Below, piece after piece: positions 33,204 to 41,638 of a stretch of DNA of 64,000 nucleotides. This DNA comes from JAGVSR01 sp031413815. Its GTDB lineage: Bacteria; Pseudomonadota; Alphaproteobacteria; Rhizobiales; Hyphomicrobiaceae. Below the pieces are notes generated by a model. That model had not been told where the DNA came from and made no database searches. It worked only from the letters and a program-made list of their open reading frames with translations. Within the stretch, counting starts at the first letter, position 1. Every line of letters starts with the position of its first letter. The position numbers and the translations under genes are program-made. The DNA lies in contig JANOFU010000037.1 in NCBI GenBank assembly GCA_031413815.1, forward strand, positions 76,669-140,668, read 5' to 3'.

Positions 33204-34580
33204 ATGAAAGTCATTATCTGCGGCGCCGGTCAGGTCGGCACAGGCATTGCTGAACGCCTTTCGGCCGAAGGCAACGACATCTCCATCATCGATGCGAGCG
33301 CAGATCTCGTTCGGCGCGCCAACGATGTGCTCGAAGTGCGCGCCATCCAAGGTCACGCCGCACACCCTGATGTTCTGGAACGGGCTGGCGCGCGCGAAGC
33401 CGATATGTTGATCGCCGTCACGCTGCATGATGAAGTCAACATGGTCGCGTGCCAAGTGGCGCACACGCTGTTTGATATCCCAACCAAAATCGCCCGCGTC
33501 CGCGCCCAGTCCTACTTGGATGAAAATTGGGCGAAACTGTTTGCACGCGAGAGCATGGGCATCGATCAGGTTATTTCGCCGGAGATCGAAGTCGGTAATA
33601 AGCTCTTGCGCCGGCTCGAGACGCCGGGTGCGTTCGAAACCGTCAGCTTCGCCGACAAGAAAGCCGTCGCGCTGGGCATTGCGTGTGGGCCAGACTGTCC
33701 CGTGATCGATACGCCGCTGACCCAGCTGGCGGGGCTGTTCCCAGATCTGACAGCCATCATCGTCGCCATTGTCCGCAGTGGAACACTGTTCGTGCCGCAT
33801 GGGTCGGATCAGATCAAAACAGGTGACGAGGTCTTTGTCATCGCCGATGCCGATCAGACCGCGCGCACGTTGCAGATATTTGGTCATGAAGAAGTGCAAG
33901 CCAGGCGCATCGTGATTGCGGGCGGCGGCAATATCGGGCTCTACGTCGCTCGCGAGATCGAAGAGCGCCATCCCAGCATCCGGATCAAGATCATCGAGGT
34001 ATCCCGTCAGCGGGCCGTTGAGATCGCTGAGAAGCTCAATCGCACCGTCATTCTGCATGGGTCGGCCTTGTCGGAAGATCTGCTGCGCGAAGCTGAAGTT
34101 CATGCGGCCGATACGCTCGTCGCCGTCACCAACGACGATCAGGTGAACCTTTTGACGTCAGCGTTGGCCAAGCAAATGGGCTGCAAGTCCTCGCTGTGCC
34201 TGATCAATTCGGCGAACTACGCAGGCATGATCCGCTCGCTCGGCATCGACGCGCAAGTGAGCCCGCGCGCCATCACGGTGTCGCGCATCTTGCAGCACGT
34301 CCGGCGCGGCCGCATCCGTGCGGTTCATACAATTCATAACGGAGCCGGCGAGTTGATGGAGGCGGAGGTTCTTGAAACAACGGCTGCCGTCGGCAAAACC
34401 ATCAAAGAACTCGATCTTGCCGATGGCGTGAGGTTCGGTGCCATTCTGCGCAATGGAGACATCGTGACCCCGCACGGCTCGACTGAATTCGAAGTGCGCG
34501 ATCGTGTGGTGTTGTTTGCGCGTGCCGACAAAGTGCGCCAGATCGAGCAGCTGTTCCGTGTCAGCCCCGACTATTTCTGA
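33204..34580 (+). CDS. trkA: Trk potassium uptake regulatory protein TrkA
   Basis: 458 residues made of two tandem RCK units, each with a Rossmann NAD-binding start (VIICGAGQVGTGIAERL and RIVIAGGGNIGLYVAREIE) and a following RCK-C domain (AVALGIACGPDCPVIDTPL and EAEVLETTAAVGKTIKELDL). TrkA gates the TrkH/TrkG potassium channels at the inner face of the membrane. No trkH gene is visible here. Its position after ntrX is conserved in Rhizobiales and links nitrogen signalling with potassium control. Confidence 0.97.
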   Translation: MKVIICGAGQVGTGIAERLSAEGNDISIIDASADLVRRANDVLEVRAIQGHAAHPDVLERAGAREADMLIAVTLHDEVNMVACQVAHTLFDIPTKIARVRAQSYLDENWAKLFARESMGIDQVISPEIEVGNKLLRRLETPGAFETVSFADKKAVALGIACGPDCPVIDTPLTQLAGLFPDLTAIIVAIVRSGTLFVPHGSDQIKTGDEVFVIADADQTARTLQIFGHEEVQARRIVIAGGGNIGLYVAREIEERHPSIRIKIIEVSRQRAVEIAEKLNRTVILHGSALSEDLLREAEVHAADTLVAVTNDDQVNLLTSALAKQMGCKSSLCLINSANYAGMIRSLGIDAQVSPRAITVSRILQHVRRGRIRAVHTIHNGAGELMEAEVLETTAAVGKTIKELDLADGVRFGAILRNGDIVTPHGSTEFEVRDRVVLFARADKVRQIEQLFRVSPDYF

Positions 34581-34607
34581 ACTTGCCTGCGCCAAGGACG
34601 CCCCTGC

Positions 34608-35471
34608 ATGACCCGCTGCATTTATGTCAACGGCCGCTATCTGCCTTACGCGGATGCGGGGGTACATGCAGAGGACCGCGGGTTCTTGTTCGCGGATGCG
34701 GTCTACGAAGTCTTTGAACTCCGCGGTGGGCGGCTGATTGATGAAGCCCGGCACATGGCGCGCCTGACGCGATCGCTGAGCGAAATCGAAATTCCCAGTC
34801 CCATGTCCGATGGCGCGCTGGGCCGGGTGCTTCGCGAGACGGTGCGCCGCAACCGGGTTGCCCATGGCCTCGTCTATCTGCAGGTGACGCGCGGTCAGGC
34901 TCAGCGCGATTTTCCATTCCCACCGGCGGGAACCACGCCGACGCTCGTTTGTTTTGCGCGGCGTCTCGATCCCGAAAAGGTCAATGTCCGCGCAACAAAG
35001 GGCATCTCCGTCACCAGCGCGCCCGACATCCGCTGGGGCCGTTGCGATCTCAAAACCGTCATGCTGCTGCCGGCGTGTCTCGCCAAGGAAAAAGCGCGCC
35101 GCGCCGGCGCATTCGAAGCCTGGTTCGTCGATGACGCGGGCTTTGTCACGGAAGGCGCGTCAAGCAACGCTTGGATCATCTTGAAGGATGGCCGCGTCGT
35201 TACGCGCCATGCCGATCAGCACATTCTTGGCGGCGTGACGCGGCTGACGCTGCTGGATGTGCTACGCGCGCACAACCTGACGCTCGAACAGCGGCCGTTC
35301 TTACTGGCGGAAGCCTGGACCGCCGCTGAAGCGTTTATCACCTCGGCCACGGGGACCGTCATGCCGGTTGTCGCCATTGATGGCCACTTCATTGGGCCGG
35401 GAAAACCCGGTCCCATCACGCGGCTTCTGCGTGCTCAATTCCACAAAATGGCCGAAATTTCATCGGGCTGA
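34608..35471 (+). CDS. dat: D-amino-acid (class IV) aminotransferase
   Basis: 287 residues of the PLP-dependent class IV aminotransferases. The catalytic lysine is Lys149 in RCDLKTVMLLP; other blocks are EDRGFLFADAVYEVF, LVYLQVTRGQAQRDFPFP and the EGASSNAWI phosphate loop. D-amino acid transaminases supply D-glutamate or D-alanine for cell wall; branched-chain aminotransferase is the main alternative, but the gene position before hfq is the usual place of dat in Hyphomicrobiales. Confidence 0.92.
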   Translation: MTRCIYVNGRYLPYADAGVHAEDRGFLFADAVYEVFELRGGRLIDEARHMARLTRSLSEIEIPSPMSDGALGRVLRETVRRNRVAHGLVYLQVTRGQAQRDFPFPPAGTTPTLVCFARRLDPEKVNVRATKGISVTSAPDIRWGRCDLKTVMLLPACLAKEKARRAGAFEAWFVDDAGFVTEGASSNAWIILKDGRVVTRHADQHILGGVTRLTLLDVLRAHNLTLEQRPFLLAEAWTAAEAFITSATGTVMPVVAIDGHFIGPGKPGPITRLLRAQFHKMAEISSG

Positions 35472-35652
35472 CACGCCGTCCCCGGATCATTCATGGAATT
35501 GGCGGCGACCCCTTCCAATTCTGCTGCACCTGCGAACAAAACACGGTATTGTTGGCTTCGCGGGCGGAGCAAGCATGCCTGTTGGGATCCAGCAACGCCG
35601 GCCAAATTCACCCTGACCAAAAACAAGAACCCTCCATAAACGGACAAAAACA

Positions 35653-35901
35653 ATGGGCGCAGAACGGGCACCAAGCCTTCAGGACACGTTTCTCAACCAC
35701 GTCCGGAAGCAGAAAGTTCCACTGACCATTTTTCTCATCAACGGCGTTAAGCTGCAGGGGATCGTCACCTGGTTCGACAGCTTTTGCGTTCTGCTACGCC
35801 GTGATGGTCATTCGCAGCTGGTCTATAAGCACGCGATTTCGACCATTATGCCGGGTGCCCCCGTCAATTTGATGGACGGCGAACCCGGCGACGACAGCTA
35901 A
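35653..35901 (+). CDS. hfq: RNA-binding protein Hfq
   Basis: 82 residues with the complete Sm fold: QDTFLNHVRKQKVPLTIFLINGVKLQGIVTWFDSFCVLL (Sm1) and YKHAISTIMP (Sm2). The hexamer binds small RNAs and mRNAs. The upstream gap of 181 bases probably carries the hfq promoter, but none is clear. hflX overlaps or follows immediately; in this genome the boundary is unusual (see the hflX entry). Confidence 0.98.
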   Translation: MGAERAPSLQDTFLNHVRKQKVPLTIFLINGVKLQGIVTWFDSFCVLLRRDGHSQLVYKHAISTIMPGAPVNLMDGEPGDDS

Positions 35902-36007
35902 AGGTTCACGCGTTATCGACAAGCCAGTCCAAGATGGGTCGAGCAGGGCGTCCGCCAGAGGCGCGCCGTCTGATAGTGGCACGCGGCCATCGACCGGGCG
36001 TGCGCTC

Positions 36008-37345
36008 GTGCTTGTGCCGGTGCTGGCCCGCGGCCCGAGCGTCAACAACAAGCAAGCCGAGTTCGGCGGACCTGGATACATCCATTCGCCTGCCGACCGT
36101 CTCATAGAGGCCCAGGGTCTCGCAGAGGCCATCGATCTGGAAATCGCAGGCGGTGTCATTGTGCCCGTGACGACGCCCCGGCCAGCGACACTGTTTGGAT
36201 CGGGGAAGGTCGAGGAACTGAAGGCGCTGGCTGTCGAAAAGACCGCCAATTTGATCATCGTCGATCATCCGATCACACCCGTGCAGCAGCGCAATCTTGA
36301 GAAGGCGTGGGACGCCAAGGTGCTCGATCGCACTGGGCTCATTCTGGAAATCTTCGGACGCCGCGCCCGCACCCGGGAGGGGCGTCTACAAGTCGAGCTC
36401 GCACATCTGACCTACCAGAAGGGACGTCTTGTGCGCGCCTGGACCCACTTGGAGCGTCAGCGCGGCGGTGGCGGATTTCTCGGGGGCCCAGGCGAAGCCC
36501 AGCTTGAACTTGACCGGCGCATTATCGAGCAGCGCATCGAGAGCATCAAGAAAGAGCTCATTCAAGTTGTGAAAACACGCGATCTACATCGCGCAGGACG
36601 CCGCAAGGTGCCATATCCAGTGGTCGCCATCGTTGGCTACACGAACGCCGGAAAGTCGACCCTGTTCAACCGCGTGACGGGCGCGGGCGTTCTGGCGATG
36701 GATCAGGTGTTTGCCACGCTCGATCCGACGCTGCGCGAGGTGAAGCTGTCAAGCGGTCGCCGCATCATCCTGTCAGACACAGTCGGCTTCATCTCCGATC
36801 TGCCGACGATGCTGGTGGCCGCGTTCCGAGCGACGTTGGAAGAAGTCATCGAAGCTGATCTCATTCTGCACGTGCGCGATATCTCGCACCCCGAGTCCGA
36901 CGCGCAAGCGCGCGACGTCGAGCAGGTCCTGACAGACCTTGGCATCGATACGGTGCCTGAGCACAGTCACATCCTGGAGGTGTGGAACAAGGTCGATCTG
37001 CTGTCCGCCATCTCGCGGGACGAAGCGATGGGAGCATCGCGCTGGGTCGAGCGCCGGCCCGTTCTCGTCTCCGCGATGACAGGGGAAGGAATGGATGCTC
37101 TGCTCGACGCGATCGATGCGCGTCTTGGCATTGCCGATGAGCTACTCGAACTCAAAATCCCCGCGCATGAAGGCAAGTTGATTGCGTGGCTCTATGAGAA
37201 CTGCGACGTACTCTCGCGCGAGACCGATGAGGACAGCGGTGTCCTGTCGTTCCGCGTTCGCCTTGCCACTGAAAAGAAGGGGCGGTTGCTGTCACAGCTG
37301 AATAGGGCGGGGTTGATTCAAGCGGGCGGCGAGGCGCTGACGTAG
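36008..37345 (+). CDS. hflX: Ribosome-associated GTPase HflX
   Basis: 445 residues from the GTG at 36008. HflX N-domain (LFGSGKVEELKALAVE, HPITPVQQRNLEK), the RxGGGGFLGGPGE linker, and a TRAFAC GTPase domain with G1 GYTNAGKST, G3 DTVGFI and G4 NKVD. HflX splits stalled ribosomes. Odd point: the same frame runs upstream without stop to about 35868, encoding a typical leader ending GRALVLVPVL, yet it contains no ATG, GTG or TTG before 36008. The true start may be a rare codon (an ATC at 35915 lies 10 bases after AAAGG), or there is a sequence error. Confidence 0.93.
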   Translation: MLVPVLARGPSVNNKQAEFGGPGYIHSPADRLIEAQGLAEAIDLEIAGGVIVPVTTPRPATLFGSGKVEELKALAVEKTANLIIVDHPITPVQQRNLEKAWDAKVLDRTGLILEIFGRRARTREGRLQVELAHLTYQKGRLVRAWTHLERQRGGGGFLGGPGEAQLELDRRIIEQRIESIKKELIQVVKTRDLHRAGRRKVPYPVVAIVGYTNAGKSTLFNRVTGAGVLAMDQVFATLDPTLREVKLSSGRRIILSDTVGFISDLPTMLVAAFRATLEEVIEADLILHVRDISHPESDAQARDVEQVLTDLGIDTVPEHSHILEVWNKVDLLSAISRDEAMGASRWVERRPVLVSAMTGEGMDALLDAIDARLGIADELLELKIPAHEGKLIAWLYENCDVLSRETDEDSGVLSFRVRLATEKKGRLLSQLNRAGLIQAGGEALT

Positions 37346-37376
37346 CCGTTGCGGCAGTCCAAAATGTAGCTGTGTG

Positions 37377-38594
37377 ATGTCGCGTGAACGCAAAACAGAT
37401 TGCGTGATAGCCGGGGGCGGGCCAGCCGGGATGATGCTCGGCGTGCTGCTTGCGCGTGTGGGGGTCTCAGTTCTTGTCCTTGAGAAGCACGCTGATTTTT
37501 TCCGCGATTTTCGCGGCGACACGATCCACCCCTCGACAATGGAAGTTCTGCACGAGCTTGGTTGGCTAACAGAATTCCTCAAGTTACCACACGAGAAGGT
37601 TCATCGCCTAAGAGCAAGCTTTGGCGAGCACGAGCTCACATTGGCCGATCTCTCACGGCTTAAGGTAGCGGCACCCTTCATCGCCATGATGCCGCAATGG
37701 GACTTTCTCAATTTCCTGGCAGAGAAAGCGCGCGCATATCCAAACTTCGAACTGCGAATGAATTGCAAGGCAATAGGCTTGGTGACTGAGGAGGGGCGGG
37801 TCACTGGCATGACAGCCGAGACCGCGGAGGGAGCAGTGACCATCCACGCAAGCCTCTGTGTCGCTGCCGATGGACGCACTTCTGAACTCCGCCGTCTCTC
37901 TGGCCTTAAGGCGCATGAGTACGGTGCACCCATGGACGCACTCTGGTTCCGGCTTCCGCGACACGCGACTGATACAGTTGAAACTCAAGCACGCTTCGAC
38001 CGCGGCCGGATTTTTATCATGCTTAATCGGGGAAGCTACTGGCAATGTGCGTTTGTCATTCCGAAAGGGGCAAACCAGGGCATTCGAGCAAAAGGTCTTG
38101 CTGAATTCCGCAAAGCCGTTAGCGCACTTTTGCCGGTCGACGCTGAACGCTCCAACGACATTGCCAGTCTGGACGATGTGAAGCTGCTGGTCGTGCAAGT
38201 TGACCGGCTCAAGCGTTGGTGGAAGCCCGGGTTGTTGTGCATCGGCGACGCAGCCCATGCCATGAGCCCGGTTGGGGGAGTTGGCATCAATCTCGCGATT
38301 CAAGATGCGGTTGCGACGGCCAACCTTCTTGGCGCTGCGTTGCGCGACAAAAGATTGACGGATCGTGATGTTGAAAATGTCCAGAAGCGGCGTGATTGGG
38401 CGACGCGCGCAACTCAGCGGATGCAGCTTTTCCTCCAGCGGACTGTTATTGCGCCTGCACTTGGAGACGGGGCGGCGGTTGCTCCACCGCTCGCTCTGCG
38501 GCTGATCACGGGCTTGCCACTTTTGTCCCGGATTCCCGCTCGCCTTCTTGGTCTCGGGTTCCAGCCAGAACATATTGCAAAGCCGATGGCCTAG
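37377..38594 (+). CDS. FAD-dependent monooxygenase-like oxidoreductase (PHBH fold)
   Basis: 405 residues from the ATG at 37377. It shows the FAD Rossmann motif CVIAGGGPAGMMLGVLL, the DG fingerprint AADGRTSELRR, and GDAAHAMSPVGGVGINLAIQDAVATANLL near the end, as in p-hydroxybenzoate-hydroxylase-like enzymes and ubiquinone hydroxylases. The C-terminal region is helical. Substrate cannot be read from the sequence. It sits between hflX and mazG; this position is not usual for the cluster, so it may be a later insertion. Its stop overlaps that of mazG. Confidence 0.9.
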   Translation: MSRERKTDCVIAGGGPAGMMLGVLLARVGVSVLVLEKHADFFRDFRGDTIHPSTMEVLHELGWLTEFLKLPHEKVHRLRASFGEHELTLADLSRLKVAAPFIAMMPQWDFLNFLAEKARAYPNFELRMNCKAIGLVTEEGRVTGMTAETAEGAVTIHASLCVAADGRTSELRRLSGLKAHEYGAPMDALWFRLPRHATDTVETQARFDRGRIFIMLNRGSYWQCAFVIPKGANQGIRAKGLAEFRKAVSALLPVDAERSNDIASLDDVKLLVVQVDRLKRWWKPGLLCIGDAAHAMSPVGGVGINLAIQDAVATANLLGAALRDKRLTDRDVENVQKRRDWATRATQRMQLFLQRTVIAPALGDGAAVAPPLALRLITGLPLLSRIPARLLGLGFQPEHIAKPMA

Positions 38595-39688
38595 CCGGCC
38601 GGATCTGCTTTGTCCTTTGCCCGCACTTCATCCCAAAACCGGTCCATCTCTTCGAGCGTGGATTGATCGGGCGTGCGGCCGTCTTCGGCAAGGCGAGCCT
38701 CGATGTAGGCAAAGCGGCGTGTGAACTTGTGGTTTGCGCCGCGCAGTGCTGTCTCGGGATCGATGTCGAGGTGGCGCGCGATATTGGCCATGACGAACAA
38801 CAGATCGCCAAGCTCTTCTTCGATCTTGCAGCGATTGGCTACACCGGGGTCAGATCCTGCGGGTCTGACCCCATTGCGATCACTAGTTGGCGTGGGGCTT
38901 GGGGTCAGACCCGCAGGATCTGACCCCAACGCCGAACCTCGCGGATCGCCCGACAGGGCGACCTCTTCGAACTCAGCCAATTCTTCGCGCAGTTTGCCGA
39001 ACACAGGGCCGAGCGACGGCCAGTCAAATCCAACGCGCGCGGCTTTGTCCTGCAACTTGACGGCGCGCGTCAGCGCAGGAAGGCCGATGGGGACGTCGGA
39101 GAGCAGTGATTGCGCTTCCAGCCTGTTTGGTTCCCCTCCCCCTAGTGGGGAGGGGTTAGGGGTGGGGGGCAGAGGCTGCTTCGCATCTTCGCGGGTTCGG
39201 CCAGCCTCAACACCCCACTCCCGGCCCCTCCCCGTCGAGGGGAGGGGTGCCGTGGCTGGCGATCCGGCGCGGGCTAACCGCTCGTTCGCCTTCTCCGCAC
39301 GTTCCTCCACCTTGATGCGCGCCCAGAAATCGGGTTGTGCGCCAGCCGCGCGCTGCTCAGGCGTGCCAAACACGTGCGGGTGACGGCGTAGCATTTTGTT
39401 TGCGACACTATTGGCGACATCGTCAAACACGAAGGCGCCTTGCTCCTCAGCGATGCGGGAATGGTAGACGACCTGGAGCAGTAGATCGCCCAGCTCGTCT
39501 TTGAGATCCACCAGATCCCGGCGGGCGATCGCGTCCGCCACCTCGTAGGCTTCCTCAATGGTGTACGGCGCGATCGACTCAAAGGTCTGCTCTAGGTCCC
39601 ACGGGCAACCTGTGCCCGGGGTTCTGAGATCAGCCATGATGGAGAGAAGGCGAGCGAGGCCGCCCGGTGCGCCGGATGTCTGTGTCAT
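38591..39688 (-). CDS. mazG: Nucleoside triphosphate pyrophosphohydrolase MazG with two repeat insertions
   Basis: 365 residues from the ATG at 39688, against about 260-270 in the family. The two MazG domains are intact: TIEEAYEVADAI and LKDELGDLLLQVV in the first, LREELAEFEEVA and KIEEELGDLLFVMANIARHL in the second. The excess comes from two in-frame insertions: about residues 147-186, in the linker between domains, from a CCCTCCCC-type palindrome; and about residues 254-281, in the loop between the two metal-binding helices of the second domain, from a GGGGTCAGA-type palindrome. The coding frame is kept through both, so the protein is probably functional as a house-cleaning NTPase. Confidence 0.95.
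   Translation of the reverse strand: MTQTSGAPGGLARLLSIMADLRTPGTGCPWDLEQTFESIAPYTIEEAYEVADAIARRDLVDLKDELGDLLLQVVYHSRIAEEQGAFVFDDVANSVANKMLRRHPHVFGTPEQRAAGAQPDFWARIKVEERAEKANERLARAGSPATAPLPSTGRGREWGVEAGRTREDAKQPLPPTPNPSPLGGGEPNRLEAQSLLSDVPIGLPALTRAVKLQDKAARVGFDWPSLGPVFGKLREELAEFEEVALSGDPRGSALGSDPAGLTPSPTPTSDRNGVRPAGSDPGVANRCKIEEELGDLLFVMANIARHLDIDPETALRGANHKFTRRFAYIEARLAEDGRTPDQSTLEEMDRFWDEVRAKDKADPAG
38846..38927. repeat. Double palindrome inserted in mazG (GGGGTCAGA family)
   Basis: The 27-base unit at 38846-38872 (GGGGTCAGATCC, then TGCGGGTCTGACCCC) is repeated as its exact reverse complement at 38901-38927, separated by 28 bases; each unit is itself an imperfect palindrome. It is part of the same loose family as the GGTGTC elements elsewhere. 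Here it is translated as a Gly/Ser/Asp/Pro-rich loop in MazG. Confidence 0.9.
39131..39248. repeat. Compound palindrome inserted in mazG (CCCTCCCC family)
   Basis: A hairpin CCCCTCCCCC/GTGGGGAGGGG, then TTAGGGGTGGGG, a spacer, CCCCACTCCC, and a second hairpin CCCCTCCCCGTCGAGGGGAGGGG. The layout is that of the intergenic element at 6771-6890. In MazG it is read as a Pro/Gly/Ser/Thr-rich linker (segments such as PPTPNPSPLGGGE). Confidence 0.85.
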
Positions 39689-39697
39689 ATGCAAAGA

Positions 39698-40369
39698 CTA
39701 GACGAGGAGGGGCTCGCGGGCGAGGGGCTGCGGCCTCGCGCCATGGGCCCAGTCCACCAGTTGGCCGCGCCACGAGACTGCCAGCGCCAATGGCACGAGC
39801 CAGCAGATCCAGGTTGCCACCGCGTAGGTCGCTTCGAACGGCAAATCGAGCAGGATGGCTGTGCCCGTGACGACCCGAAACCAAACCGCACCGGTCGTGA
39901 CGGCGGCCATGGCCAGCATCATCACAATGTGCCGGTCGCGCTCACCAGCGCGGATGGCCCGCCAGCCGGCCAAAAAGAGCGCCAGCCACACGACGCCTTG
40001 GGCAAAGAAGCCTGCGCGCGCCGGCAGCGAGGAGTGACTGAATATGGCAACTGGCAGCGCCGTCAGCCCTCCGATCACCACGAAAGCGCCCAACAGCCGG
40101 CCCATCATGCGGTGAAGGCGCGCGCGATGCCGGATCGCAATGACGACCGGCAGCATCAGCAGCACGAGCGCCGATGCCAGCATATGAACCCGGAACACGC
40201 CGGGAAGTTTCAGATCGACGAGATGCATTTCGAAAGGTAGTGCGATGAGCCCCGAGCCCGATCCAATCGCAACCACGCCAACCGGCACAATAAGCAGCGC
40301 CAGAGCCGCCAGGGCAGGCGTGCCCAGCGCGCGCAGATCAGCCAGTGCGTTCGGACGCGTCATCGTCAT
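39698..40369 (-). CDS. DUF2306-like integral membrane protein
   Basis: 223 residues from the ATG at 40369 (a second ATG at 40363 is two codons in). About six transmembrane helices; the segment RLHRMMGRLLGAFVVIGGLTALPVAIFSH is the conserved HRxxGR block of DUF2306-type heme- or quinone-linked membrane proteins of unknown function. No catalytic motif is seen. Its start overlaps the start region of the gene on the other strand by about 50 bases, so each promoter would lie within the other gene. Confidence 0.75.
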   Translation of the reverse strand: MTMTRPNALADLRALGTPALAALALLIVPVGVVAIGSGSGLIALPFEMHLVDLKLPGVFRVHMLASALVLLMLPVVIAIRHRARLHRMMGRLLGAFVVIGGLTALPVAIFSHSSLPARAGFFAQGVVWLALFLAGWRAIRAGERDRHIVMMLAMAAVTTGAVWFRVVTGTAILLDLPFEATYAVATWICWLVPLALAVSWRGQLVDWAHGARPQPLAREPLLV

Positions 40370-40874
40370 GGCAACTGGTGTCGCATTGGTGTGTGGCCTC
40401 TCTTGGGCAATGGGCGGCGCTGCACCGGATTTCGGTGTGTCGAGAGCCGCCGCAGCGCCCGCCTTGACGGATATCGGCGGCCGATGGTCGGGCAAGCCGC
40501 GCATCCTGTCGGCCGACGCCTCGCGCTGCGGACCCGAAGGCTGCACCTTGACGCTCGACATCGTCGCTTGCGCCGAGGGCTGGTGCGGGATCGACGTCAC
40601 CAAAGATCAAACCTGCGGGGGCAAGGCGCTACAACTCACACCCATGAAAGATGAGCGGCTCGGCTTCACCGGCAAGCTGACACTGGCGGATGGCACGCAG
40701 GCTTATGTGGTCGAAACAGTTCTGCGCGAAGGCGAGAACGGCCAGCCGCCGCGGCTGAATTTCGTTGGCGATACCGGGCCGGAGTTGATGATCTTCCGCC
40801 GCTCGTTCCCGTTCAGCGCGCAGCTGGCACGTACGGGTGATGCGGTCTGTAAGCTGGACAAGCCGGTGTCATGA
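40320..40874 (+). CDS. Exported protein of unknown function
   Basis: 184 residues from the GTG at 40320, chosen because it gives an Arg-rich signal peptide start (MPSARRSASAFGRVIV) with a hydrophobic core; the ATG at 40368 is the alternative but lacks the basic part. The mature protein contains two cysteine-bearing motifs (SRCGPEGCTLTL and ACAEGWCGIDV, DQTCGG) and a C-terminal Cys. It looks like a small disulfide-stabilised periplasmic domain. The gene is divergent from the DUF2306-like gene, with overlapping starts. I do not recognise the family. Confidence 0.7.
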   Translation: MPSARRSASAFGRVIVMATGVALVCGLSWAMGGAAPDFGVSRAAAAPALTDIGGRWSGKPRILSADASRCGPEGCTLTLDIVACAEGWCGIDVTKDQTCGGKALQLTPMKDERLGFTGKLTLADGTQAYVVETVLREGENGQPPRLNFVGDTGPELMIFRRSFPFSAQLARTGDAVCKLDKPVS

Positions 40875-40892
40875 TAGATTGATGTCATGGGA

Positions 40893-40929
40893 TTGGTGTC
40901 GGGCACCACTCAGAGGTGCCTGACACCAA
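40893..40929. repeat. Dispersed GGTGTC-type palindrome
   Basis: TTGGTGTCGGGCACC and GGTGCCTGACACCAA form 15-base arms with one mismatch around ACTCAGA. It separates the exported-protein gene from the methyltransferase gene. Confidence 0.85.
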
Positions 40930-40946
40930 CGGAACACCGGACAACC

Positions 40947-41579
40947 ATGAACGCTGACGCCCGCCGCTACGCGCCATCGACCGTTCGCAATCGCGAGGCG
41001 ATCCTCGCAGTACTCAAACCGCATTTGCCCGGGCGCGGACTAGTTTTGGAAGTGGCCAGTGGGGCGGGAGAACACACAGCCTTCTTCGCTGCTGCTTGCG
41101 GGCCTGATCTCAGTTTTCAGCCGACCGATCCGGACGCGGCGTCGCACGCGAGTATCGATGCGTGGGCGGGTGCGCTGGGACTTGCAAACGTGCGCCCGGC
41201 GCTTGTCCTCGATGCGGCGGCAGTGACCTGGCCCGTTGACCAGGCCGACGCCGTCATCTGCATCAACATGATCCACATCGCGCCGTGGTCCGCGACTGAG
41301 GGATTGATCCGCGGTGCGGCGCGTGTGCTGCCGCCGGGTGGGTTGCTTTATATCTATGGACCCTATCGCAGGGATGGTCAGCACACCGCGCCGAGCAACG
41401 AAGCGTTCGACCGCGATCTCAAATCGAGAAATCCTGAGTGGGGCGTTCGGGACCTTGAGGCGGTTACCGAGGTGGCAGCGAAGCACGGCTTCAGTGCGCC
41501 GCTCGTTGAGCAGATGCCCGCGAACAATCTGTCGGTCATGTTCCGGCGGCCCTTGGCCATTGCCGCAAATTCTGCGTAG
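40947..41579 (+). CDS. DUF938-family SAM-dependent methyltransferase
   Basis: 210 residues from the ATG at 40947. It has the DUF938 layout: YAPSTVRNREAILAVL, the SAM-binding LEVASGAGEHTAFFA, then ICINMIHIAPW, GGLLYIYGPYRRDGQHTAPSNEAFD and LKSRNPEWGVRDLE. The family is widespread in proteobacteria and its substrate is not established. It is flanked on both sides by GGTGTC-type palindromes (40893 and 41582), which is the densest use of that repeat in the window. Confidence 0.9.
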   Translation: MNADARRYAPSTVRNREAILAVLKPHLPGRGLVLEVASGAGEHTAFFAAACGPDLSFQPTDPDAASHASIDAWAGALGLANVRPALVLDAAAVTWPVDQADAVICINMIHIAPWSATEGLIRGAARVLPPGGLLYIYGPYRRDGQHTAPSNEAFDRDLKSRNPEWGVRDLEAVTEVAAKHGFSAPLVEQMPANNLSVMFRRPLAIAANSA

Positions 41580-41581
41580 AA

Positions 41582-41614
41582 GGTGTCAGACACCTATGAG
41601 AGGTGTCTCACACC
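41582..41614. repeat. Dispersed GGTGTC-type palindrome
   Basis: GGTGTCAGACACCT and AGGTGTCTCACACC form inverted arms around ATGAG, directly after the stop of the DUF938 gene. Confidence 0.85.
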
Positions 41615-41638
41615 GCGTCCTCCAAGGCCGATCCCGAC

